Origin: Sesamum alatum
Taxonomy: Eukaryota; Streptophyta; Magnoliopsida; Lamiales; Pedaliaceae
NCBI GenBank assembly: GCA_034509735.1
Contig: JACGWO010000011.1
Coordinates: forward strand, 14,293,866-14,357,865
Length of the DNA stretch: 64,000 nucleotides
Direction of reading: 5' to 3'
The notes beneath the pieces were generated by a model, which made no database searches, was not told the DNA's origin, and worked only from the letters and a program-made list of their open reading frames with translations. Positions 54,680 to 64,000 of this stretch are shown here, piece by piece; the first letter of the stretch is position 1, and each line of letters starts with the position of its first letter. Both the position numbers and the translations under genes were made by a program.

Positions 54680-56556
54680 TACAAGATTTTACTTAATTTT
54701 TTAAAAAAAAAGAAAAAAAATCTATCCATGCATAACATAGATTTTACGCTAATTTTAATATAATAAGCTCACCATCATACCACGCCCTCCCTACATTAAT
54801 ATAATAAATAATTTTAAATATTTTAAAATATATTATAAATAAAAATAAAATATATATATCAACAAATTATATTTTTTGATGTAAGAAAAAAAAAAACAGA
54901 TAAAAATCAAGTTAAAGGTATTATCTACGTCAAGAAATTAATGCCACGAATCATTGTTTGTGAGTAGAAAATATCTTATACTTTCTATGTTAGTATAGAT
55001 TATGTAATTATTTTTACTATGAAATTAATCCTATGGATTGGCATACATATGATTGTTCCCCTTGCAAGTAGAGACATGTATAGAAAAAAATAATGCACTT
55101 TTCTGTAAACAGCTGTCATAGATTTTTGAGCTATAAGTATTATGTTTCTATTTTATTTATAAAATATTGAATTTAATTACATATGTTTTCTGGCTTTTAA
55201 ATGTTGAATTATATTAATATAAGACACTTATAATGGGTAATTCTAAAGTTAAATTAGCTAAGTTTATAAAGTTAAATTAGCTAAGTTTATAATCAAATAT
55301 TAAATTTGGCTCACATTTCAGTTATTTAAAGTAATTTAAACACTTTTTGGTTTCTAAATAAAATTGTATTGGATATGAGGAAAGTGAACCAAAAAAAAAA
55401 ACAGATAGGATGAAAGTAAGGACTAAGGAATTACCATGAAAAAACCAAAAGTATTATACGGTTCACTGTATATTTATTTTTATTTTGTATAGATTTTTAT
55501 GTGAAATGATAATAATGTTTGAATTAGTTAATAAGATAATATTAAATATATATTTATTTTAATAATTATTTCAAAAATTAAAACTTCAAAATGAAAACAT
55601 AAGTACAAACGCATAGGCGCTAAGTGCATGTGAGTGGGCATGTGTGTTGGAAAAACAAAATAAATAAAAAAGAAAAAAAAAAAGACATTGCACGTTACAC
55701 ATATGCGGAAAAAGAAAGGCCACACATTTTATTATCTTAGGGATAAAAGTAATACTCCTATTTCTAGTTTATTTTAATTCTCATAAAATATATAAAAGAG
55801 ATTATTTAAAAATATCAACAATTAAATAAACTTACTAATTAAAACATTTTGTATTTACAAGCTATTATATTATATATATTGATGTCATTTTTTTATATAT
55901 ATGTCACTGTCACTTATTTTACGATAAACTTAAGTCTTTCAAATAATGCACCAAAAAAAAAAAAAAAAGGTTAGTTTTACATATATATTACGCATGCACT
56001 TAGAGATCATGCTAATAACTCATCACTTAATTGGTAAGGTTGAAACATCACAATTAAAAAGTTGTGGATTTGAGTTCTACGAATGTGGATATATCGATTT
56101 TTATAATAGTTTTCTTTTCTTTTCTCGTTTGAACGTATTCAATGATTCAAATTAACCATTTATTAAATTAATTTTCAAAATTTAAATTTATTAAATAATA
56201 TAATAAATCGCATATTATAATAAATATGCAGCTGGAGATCATCTATCGTAGTTTGATTTATTGCCATTTCTTATTCTTCACAGGCAAACAACTCCCACTA
56301 AATTTGTACTGCTCGTACGGAATTTTCCTATTTCAAGGAATTATTTAAACTATTTGGGGAACCCAACATTATATTCGGGTCAACCCGACCTCAAAACTAA
56401 GAACCCAACAATATTTTCGGGTCTACCCTACTTCAAAAGTAAATAATGCGGGTCCACCCCACCTCTTTTTTTATTTTTATGTTTGTTAAATGATAATTAC
56501 ACGCATGATTATGTCAATTTCTTAATAAATTGTGCACTACATCAATTCAATTAGTA
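54680..56556. other. AT-rich intergenic DNA with a SINE-like remnant
   Basis: Contains a direct duplication near 55242-55290 (TAAAGTTAAATTAGCTAAG twice). A SINE-like stretch lies at about 56010-56165 (CTTAATTGGTAAGGTTG, then GGATTTGAGTTCTACG). No gene. Confidence 0.35.
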
Positions 56557-56960
56557 ACATTAATGTTCGGTTTGAAAGTTGATCCTCTCTCTATGAGAGT
56601 TGTTTTCCTCTCTAGCAGAGGCCCTTCCCTAGTATTTAGGGAAAGAGTTGACTTTCCTTATTCTTTTCCTTACTCACGGATTTGTTTTCCCTCATGCTAA
56701 TTTTTACCTTGTGTGTCTCATCTTTGACAGATTCTGACTAACGGAGTTCGCTAGCGTTATCATCCGTGCTGCTTCTATCGTAGACTTATCCTCGTGATCT
56801 TGACACCGGGGCCTGGTATTCTCCTTCCGGGCCGATTTTTATTGTTGTCTTGTTTACTACCCTATGTGCTTTGCGTGCCTTGTCTTTTGTTGTGGCTTGT
56901 GCATGTCTTTTCCATACTCGCTTTCATCACACCTCTATAAGAATCTGTCCCCTTGACAAT

Positions 56961-57600
56961 ATGGATTCCGAGATCAACCTACTGAGTGCTTCATTGTCTT
57001 TGTTTGAAGAAGAGGAATCTGGTTTGGTTATTGCTACAAGGACGTGGCATGCTGAACCGAATGATCCGGGTATTACGTAGTTGGCCGTGTACTCTCGTCG
57101 AGGTCCTTTCACTTGGATGCCATGCAGACTACCCTTGTGACAACTTTTAATCCAGTAAGGGGAATGGAGTCTAAATTAGATGAAGGAGGCCGTTTTCTTC
57201 TTAAATTCTTTCACTCCATTGATCGGCAACAGGTACTCGCAAACTGTCCGTGGACTTATGATAAGAACATGATGGTCTTAGCCCCCTTGAACCGACGAAA
57301 AATCCTAGTTTGGTGGATCTCAATTGGTGCGATTTTTACATCCATATACATGGGTTGCCGATCAGAAAGATTACTCGTGAGGTATCCACTGCTATTGGGA
57401 ATCGGTTGGGTCGGATGAAGGAAGTGGATCAGGATAAGAATGCTCAGTCAGGGGTTCTTCCATTAGGATCAGGGTGGCGATAGACGTAACCAAACTACAA
57501 AAAAGAGCCTTAAAGCTTCAAAAAGTTATAACAGATGAGCAATTGGTTACTTTCACCTTTGAACGGCTACCGAATTTTTGTTACTTCTGTGGTTGTCAGG
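56961..57600 (+). pseudogene. LINE-B ORF1, N-terminal part (DUF4283 domain)
   Basis: ATG at 56961 (MDSEINLLSASLSLFEEEE). Broken frames then give the DUF4283 pattern: TLVTTFNPVRGMESKL, GGRFLLKFFHSIDRQQVL, NCPWTYDKNMMVL, later KLQKRALKLQKV and LPNFCYFCG, the start of a CCHC zinc knuckle. This RNA-binding ORF1 stops abruptly at the repeat block. At least three frame breaks. Confidence 0.78.
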
Positions 57601-58690
57601 TAACTCACCGCAAAATGTTAATAGTTTCATAGTTTTAGGCAGAAAGATCACAAACATATATGAACTAAAACACCTAAAAATTATATTAACAAACATATCC
57701 AACTAAAACATTTCAACATTATATAGCACCCTAAGCAAGCGTATCCCCACAAACCGATCATAATTTCATTTACAGAGATGTAAAGCACATTTGATTAACA
57801 CAATCGGATAAAAGAGAATAAAACCGACATGGAAATTAGAGGAGTCTTGACGTCAAGTTCCACGATAGCAGCAAAAATCCTCTCGTTACGTTGTCGTGCC
57901 TTTTCGTGGGAGGACGTAGACGAATGAGTCCTCAAGCTGGAAGTGAGAAACACGGAACAAGGAGGAGCTTAGCTTTGCTATGGATATCTGCACAATGTCA
58001 ACATATAACTCACAGTACAAACATGTCAACTAAAACATCTCAACATTATATTCACAAACATATCCAACTAAAACATTTCAACATTATATAGCACCGTAAG
58101 AGATATCACCACAAACCGATCATAATTTCATTTACAAAGTTGGAAGTGAAAAACACGAAAGAGCTTAGCTGTACTGCGAATATCTGCACAATGTTAACAT
58201 CAGATAACTCAAAGCACAATGTCAACAGTTTCATAGGTTTAGGAAGATCATAAACGTGTCTACATTTCAACACTATATATCGCACCGTAAGCGTATCACC
58301 ACAAATCAATCATATATAATTTTATTTACAAAGCTAGAAAAAACACGGAAGAGCTTAGCTTTAATGTGAATATCCGCACAATGTTAACAATCAGATAACT
58401 CACAGCACAATGTCAACAGTTTCATACTTTTAAGAAGATCACAAACATGTCTACATTTCAACATCACATAGCACCGTAAGCATATCATTACAAACCGATC
58501 ATAATTTCATTTACAAAGATATAAAGCACATTTGAAGAGAGTAAAACTGACCTGGAAATTGGAGGAGTATTGACGTCCAGTTCCACGATGATAGCAGCAA
58601 GAATCCTCTCGTTACGTTGCCGTGCCTTTTCGTGAGAGGACGTAGACGAATGAGTCCTCAAGCTGGAAGTGAAAAACAACGGAACAAGGA
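57601..58690 (+). repeat. Degenerate tandem-repeat block inserted in LINE-B ORF1
   Basis: Units are marked by AAACCGATCATAATTTCATT near 57751, 58113, 58303 (decayed) and 58492, so the basic spacing is about 190 bp with one longer first unit. Other shared blocks are GCACAATGTCAACAGTTTCA, CATTTCAACATTATATAGC and AACACGGAAGAGCTTAGC. The first and last units also share a longer tail (GAGGACGTAGACGAATGAGT). Origin unknown. Confidence 0.75.
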
Positions 58691-58699
58691 AGAGGAGCT

Positions 58700-58791
58700 T
58701 AGCTTACTCTCTCTGTCTCTCTCTCTCTCTGTGAAGAAGAGGTTCGTCGCAAGCCAACACGGAACAAGGAGGAGCAGCTTAGCTTTACTGA

Positions 58792-58837
<46 letters not shown>

Positions 58838-58884
58838 TCTCCGCTCTCTGCGTGTGTGTGAAGAAGAGGTTCGTCGCAAGCCAT
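58700..58884 (+). repeat. (CT)n microsatellite with a duplicated 27-bp flank
   Basis: CT/TC runs at about 58708-58732 and 58792-58845. GTGAAGAAGAGGTTCGTCGC (and AAGCCA) occurs after each run, at about 58730 and 58859, so a microsatellite-plus-flank unit was duplicated. Confidence 0.75.
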
Positions 58885-58911
58885 CCCTTTCTCCGTCTTA
58901 CTCTCGCGGCC

Positions 58912-59547
58912 GTATGTCAAATACGGGTTGGAGAGGCCCTATTGTTCATCCACAGAGGCCTACGTTTCACTCACAAACAGACGACAGTTCTCAGCATATG
59001 AATAATATCTATCCACGGGGCCATGCAATCTTCAGTAACTTCACCCAACCCCATAGCTCACCTTTGCCCCCTAATCCTTCCCCTCCTAACACTCACGAAA
59101 CTCACAAAGCCCCCCCCCCCCCCCCCTCGGTGCATCATAGCTGACCTGAACACTATCCCTAACCCCTCAGATAACACTATTAGTCCTGCCTGTATAGCCC
59201 ATAACACCACCCCTATTCGAACCAATCCGCCCACTCCATTACCAACTGCTCCAACTACTAATACATCACCTTTACCAGTCATCTTCACCTCTCAACCTAC
59301 GAAGGCCACCCCAGCCAAAACCCCACCCCGCAAACGCACACCTACCTCTAAACCTTCCCAAACCCGTAAAACTGCCTTATCCACCAAACACCCCGACCAA
59401 ACAGGAGACACACTGCCTCAGAAACATCGGTTGCTTGATAAATGCTCTATTGATGGTGATACTCCGAGTCAGGGTTTGTCGAAAGTTGGAAAGCAGGCAT
59501 CCCCTATGATGGACATTACCAATATTCCGGCAGAGACTGCGGAGTAG
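58912..59547 (+). pseudogene. LINE-B ORF1, C-terminal Pro/Thr-rich part
   Basis: MSNTGWRGPIVHPQRP, then Pro/Ser/Thr-rich sequence (LPPNPSPPNTHE, a C16 run at 59110-59126 giving poly-Pro). The frame ending at 59547 has TPRKRTPTSKPSQTRK. This is the typical unstructured tail of plant LINE ORF1. Separate frames on each side of the C-run show a slip. Confidence 0.6.
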
Positions 59548-59561
59548 TCCCGCCAATCATT

Positions 59562-62500
59562 ATGAGTCCCACCAATTATTATGAGTCTCATAGCTTGGAG
59601 CTGCCAGGGATTGGGGAGTCCCTGACATTTCAGAACTTGGGTGCTCTCATCCGGGACGTTCACCCGGACTTGGTTTTCTTGGTCGAAACCAAATGCTCTG
59701 CTCGCCAAATTGATATGTTAAAACTTCGTTTCGATACGCATGGAATTCATGTTGATCCAGTAGGAAAGAGTGGCAGACTCCCACTCCTTTGGGACAGAAA
59801 TATTTAGGCCCAACTTCAGAATTTTTCTCAACATCATATTGATATCTCGATTAGACTTGACGTAGCTCAAGATTGGTGGCAATTTACAGGATTCTATGGT
59901 GAGCCTGATACTAGGAAACACAAGTCATCTTGGCAATTTTTGACCTCTCTTCACAATCAGTCTACGAGACCATGGCTTTGCGTGGGGAATTTTAATGAAA
60001 TTCTAAATCAATCAGAGAAACAGGGTGGTCTGCCCCGTCCTCTTTGGCAGATTCGAAACTTCCATCAATCTCTTGAGGATTGTGCCCGTTCAAACATAGG
60101 ATTCACAGGAATGCCATTTACATGGTGTAATCGGCAGGAACATCCTCACACTGTTAGGGAAAGATTGGACTGAGCCTGCGCTAATGCCTCGTGGATTGAT
60201 ATGTTCCCCACGCGATTGTCTCACATCTTTCGGTTAATGACTTGGACCATCTCTCTATACTGGCTTGGACCATCTCCACCACGCGATTATCTCACATCTT
60301 CTGTACCCGTCTCTTTCTCTTTGAAACAACCTGGCTCCAGTCGACAAAATGTGAGCAAGTGGTTCATGATGGTTGGAATCAGGCACGACCAGGTGCGCAT
60401 TCTAACGGAGTCACGAGCACATTGAGCCATGTAAACAACGGCTGAAGGCATGGAGTTGAGTTGAATTTAAAAGAGATAGAACGGAAGTGGCTAGACTTGA
60501 ATAGCGACTCCGGACTATTCACTCGGGAACTCTTTATCCGGAACTTACTAAGGAAGCAACGGACATTCGAAAAAAAAAATAGAGATGCTAGCAGCCCATG
60601 ATGAAACATTGTGGAAACAACGAGGGAAGGTACTGTGGTTGAAGGGGTGATCGTAACACTAACTTCTTTCATAGAAAGGCAAGCCACAGATTCCGTACAA
60701 ACCTCATTACCAAACTAAGAAGTTCGGAGGGTAGATGGTTGATGGAGGATAAGAAGATTCAGCAGTGCATTGTGACTTACTTCGAAACCTTGTTCTCCTC
60801 TAGTCACCCTTAGGAAGCTGAAATTTCCCGAGGGACGGAATGCTTGGGCCGTGTGGTGGATTCTTGTATGGAGGAAAACCTATTGTGACCATACTCGGAG
60901 GATGAAGTATCCAAAGCACTCTTCCAAATGGCCTCTCTGAAATCTCCCGTCCCGGACCGTATGTCCCCAGTTTTCTTTTTAATAATTTTGGAATGTCATG
61001 AAACATGATGTTGTTGCTTGTATTCTTTGCCTTCTTAATTCCCTTGTGATGCCTTCTGGCTTGAATGAAACTAATATTGTACTTATTCGAAAATGTAAAA
61101 GTCCCACCACCCTTACCCAATTCCAGCCAATTAGTTTGTGCAACGTGGTCTATAAAATTGCATCAAAAATCGTTACCAACCACCTAAAGTTTATCCTTGA
61201 TAATATCATCTCACATCTCAATCTGCGTTCGTTCCAGGGCACTTGATTATGATAACATCCTTCTTGCTTTCGAGATTAATCACTTTTTGAATACGAAGAC
61301 CAAAGGTAAGAAAGGTCACATGGCAATGAAACTTAATGTTAGCAAAACGTATGATAAGGTTGAGCGGGCCTTCCTGAAGCAGGTTATGCCAAAACTTGGC
61401 TTACCTTATCGTTTTATTCAACTTATTATGATCTTTGTTTTGTTTGTTTCTTACCCTTTCATGTTAGGTGGTCAACAATTTGGTCATGTTATCCATAAGA
61501 GGGGACTCCGTCAAGGGGATCCCCTATCACCCTATCTGTTTCTTTTGTGTACCGAGTCTTTCAGTTCTTTGCTTAGGAAGGCAGAAGGGGATAGTCGGAT
61601 AAAGGGGTGTCAAGTTGCCGGTAATGCACCATGTATCTCACTTCTCTTTGCAGATGACACTCTCATCTTCTCCAAAGCCACTGGAGCGGATGCCAGACAC
61701 ATTAAAGAGATACTAGAGACTTATTAATTGGTATCAGGCCAAGAGATAAATTTTCAGAAATCATCGGTGGCTTTTAGCCGAAACTGCAACGCTCAGATCC
61801 AGATGGAAGTTGTCGAGGAGCTGGAAATTTGAATCGAGAACAAGATGGAACTTTACTTGGGACTTCCTTCACGAGTGGCAAGGTCGAAAAAGGAGTTATT
61901 CGCCTCTCTTCAAGATAAAATATGGCATTGGATTAACGGTTTTGGAGTGAGAAAACCCTCTCCCAAGCAGGTAAAGAAATTCGTATAAAATCTGTGATTC
62001 AAACCATTCCTGCGTATGCTATGGGGTGTTTTAAACTGCCGGTTACGTTCCTAAAAGAAATTTGTAGCTTGATTTCAAACTTCTGGTGGCATAACAGAGG
62101 ACAACATAAGATCTATTAGGTGTCGTGGCAACGGTTGTGTAATAGTAAGCTTCAAGGGGCCTTTGTTTCCGTCAACTTCACCTCTTAATACTGCTATGCT
62201 CGCAAAACAGTTGTGGCGGATCCATTGTTTTCCGGACATATTTCTCTCCTGAGTCCTTAAGGCGCGGTATTTACCAAGGAGTTATATACTTGACGCAACA
62301 CCGTGCAATCGTGCTTCCTTCACTTGGAGAAGCCTCATGTCTGCACGGGAGGTCTTTCGGGCCGACTGTCGTTGGAGAGTGGGTACTGGTACATCCATTC
62401 GACCTTGGAGTGACCCATGGATATCACGCCCACGTACTTTTCATCCGATTACGACCCCCTAAGCCCATGCTATGGATCTACGAGTCTTCAATCTTATTGA

Positions 62501-63674
62501 CCAGGACACGAAGGACTGGAATCATTCACTGGTGCACGATCTTTTCTGGCCGGTTGACAGTGATGCTATCTGTGGCATTCCCGTGAGCACTACCGGCATC
62601 GAGGACAGTCTTATTTGGCATCATGAAGGACGGGACATTTAGGGTTCGAAGTGCCTACCACTGCGCGTGTTCCCTTGAAGAAGCCTCAGGCTCATGCTCT
62701 TCTCTTTACGCTGAGGAAGGCTAGTGGCAGAAACTATGGCAATCTCGCATTCCTGGTAAGGTTAAGGTGTTTGCTTGGCAACTTGTCTGAATGCGTTACC
62801 TTCATCTTCTGAACTGAACAGACGCCTTTGTTCGACGAACTTATCCTGTCCTTTCTGCTCTTGATTGTTGTGAGGATGCTCTGCACACTTTAGTGACCTG
62901 TCATTTTGCTCGGCAAGTTTGGAGCCTCTAAAATTTGCGCTAACACTATATTCATCAACCTCTTGAAGGGGTTCTTGATCGGATGAGACGAGTTTCTTTG
63001 GGTCAGTCCACTCAAGATTTCTTGTTTTTCATCTCGATTTGGTGGTGTATATGGTGGTGTAGAAACTGCAAAGTGATGGGGAAACGATTTTTGCTCCCAT
63101 GCCAGGTTATTTTGTTTGTCCAACATTATTTACACTCATATCATGCCCCGAATTTTGAAGCCCATTCTGGTAACTCCAGCTCTATCCCCCATCAATGGCA
63201 ATGTCCGCCTCTTTCGATGCTCAAGATCAACTGTGATGCGACGTTTTTAAGGACAGTGGTGAACTGGGGCTGCGGGATATCGTCCTAGATGATCAAGGTA
63301 GGTGTGTGGCATGGTCCTCCAAGCGTGTTGCAAAGACTAGAGATGGGGAGTTAGCTAAGGCTTTGGCAGTCAGGCTTGGACTCGAGATTGCTTTCCGTGC
63401 TGGCTGGCCCTCTATTATGGTTGAAAGTGATTGCTTTAATCTAGTGACTAAGCTTCGGGATTCTTCTCCAGACTCTTTTATCATTGGTCCTATTGTTTCG
63501 GACTCGCTTTTGTTAGCTAGCAACTTTACTTCGTGTTCGTTTTGCTTTGTTCCCTATACTTGTAATTCTGTTGCCCATGCATTAGCCAAAACAACCTCTG
63601 CACCTTTGGAAGGCACTTCCAACTTGGCTGTAGACATGGCTAATCTTGCTTTGGCCGAATTTTCGATTCCATAA
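59562..63674 (+). pseudogene. LINE-B ORF2: endonuclease, reverse transcriptase, RNase H, degenerate
   Basis: Endonuclease: LVFLVETKCSARQ (about 59670), TGFYGEPDTRKHKS, WLCVGNFNEILNQ (about 59965), MPFTWCNRQEHPHTVRERLD (about 60110-60171, then a stop). RT: LTQFQPISLCNVVYKIASK (about 61110), RGLRQGDPLSPYLFLLC (about 61500), the catalytic LLFADDTLIF near 61645, GLPSRVARSKKELF. RNase H: INCDATF (about 63225) to SVAHALAKT (about 63575), with the stop before the tail. Many stops and frameshifts. It copied LINE RNA by target-primed reverse transcription when active. Confidence 0.83.
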
Positions 63675-63696
63675 ATGAATCATTTCATTTCCCGTT

Positions 63697-63728
63697 CAAA
63701 AAAAGAAAAAAAAAAAAAAAAAACAAAA
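63697..63728 (+). repeat. Poly(A) tail of LINE-B
   Basis: AAAAAAAG then a long A-run with one C, following the ORF2 stop by about 20 bp and immediately before the right target duplication. Confidence 0.8.
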
Positions 63729-63742
63729 CAGTACATTAATGT

Positions 63743-64000
63743 AGCTAAATATAATAAATAAATTACAATAACTCATATAAAGTGAAACAAATAATACCCA
63801 CATGTTCGATGAGATCCTCAAGAGTAGATGTTTGATTGTTTAAGTGGATCTTTAAATTCCTTTTCCTGAAGGAATCTATAAATTCGTAAAATCTTAACTT
63901 TGGATCTCACTAGTTTTTTTTTTTTTGAAAAAAAAAATTATCAAACACTTTACAACATCTTACAAAAACATTTATAAAATTTTTACGAAAAAATTATAAA
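63743..64000. other. AT-rich flank
   Basis: No feature recognised. Confidence 0.4.

Larger units (their letters stand above)
56567..63732 (+). mobile_element. LINE-B, near full-length non-LTR retrotransposon with tail and target duplication
   Basis: 7,166 bp with ORF1 (DUF4283 type), ORF2 (endonuclease, RT, RNase H) and a poly(A) tail at about 63697-63728. It is flanked by ACATTAATGT at 56557-56566 and 63733-63742. An L1-type plant LINE with a C-terminal RNase H domain. ORFs contain many stops, so it is inactive. A 1.3 kb tandem-repeat block interrupts ORF1. Confidence 0.88.

Noticed and set aside
57601..58690. CRISPR-like repeat array
   Set aside because: Units are contiguous and degenerate at about 190 bp with no spacers, in plant DNA.
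58617..59144. 175-codon frame with Ser/Leu runs
   Set aside because: Crosses the CT microsatellite; only its end (from about 58912) belongs to LINE ORF1.

Overview
This window is nuclear DNA from a flowering plant, almost certainly a eudicot. The evidence is GT-AG introns in plant-type genes (4-coumarate:CoA ligase, a ZFP-type single C2H2 zinc finger), AT-rich intergenic DNA, and many plant transposable-element (TE) families. I cannot name the species. I saw no rRNA gene, no intact tRNA gene, no CRISPR array and no bacterial feature.

Only two ordinary host genes are convincing. One is a short intronless C2H2 zinc-finger repressor-type gene (11455-11928, minus). The other is a five-exon 4CL gene (41696-52231, minus) whose exons, splice phases and catalytic boxes are all intact, encoding 534 residues. 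Its introns hold at least eight TEs, including a 3.5 kb hAT element whose 8-bp target duplication coincides with the intron 3 splice acceptor.

Region by region: 1-8745 is a minus-strand LINE split by a very young LTR retrotransposon (623-7798, target duplication AGCTT). That element carries gag and protease but no pol. 8847-9923 is a long-terminal-inverted-repeat (TIR) Mutator-like element. 10-17.5 kb holds the zinc-finger gene, MITEs and SINEs. 18.0-25.0 kb is a decayed PF04195-type retroelement split by a deleted chromovirus (18911-23820, target duplication CCACG). 26329-38097 is an 11.8 kb PIF/Harbinger element with terminal repeats and TTA duplications. It carries a broken transposase and Myb gene on the plus strand, and a second SANT-like gene and a GRF zinc-finger gene on the minus strand. 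A related 0.9 kb element follows at 38218-39114. 41.7-52.3 kb is 4CL. 53865-54665 is a hAT-like non-autonomous element. 56567-63732 is a second LINE with ORF1, ORF2, poly(A) tail and target duplication, its ORF1 interrupted by a tandem-repeat block.

No multi-gene host pathway is visible. The main interest is TE biology: nested insertions datable by target duplications, a splice site overwritten and preserved by a transposon, an unusually large Harbinger element with extra genes, and a gag-pro-only retrotransposon family carrying six copies of a strong hairpin motif. All boundaries, repeats and splice sites were read by eye; nothing was computed or searched.
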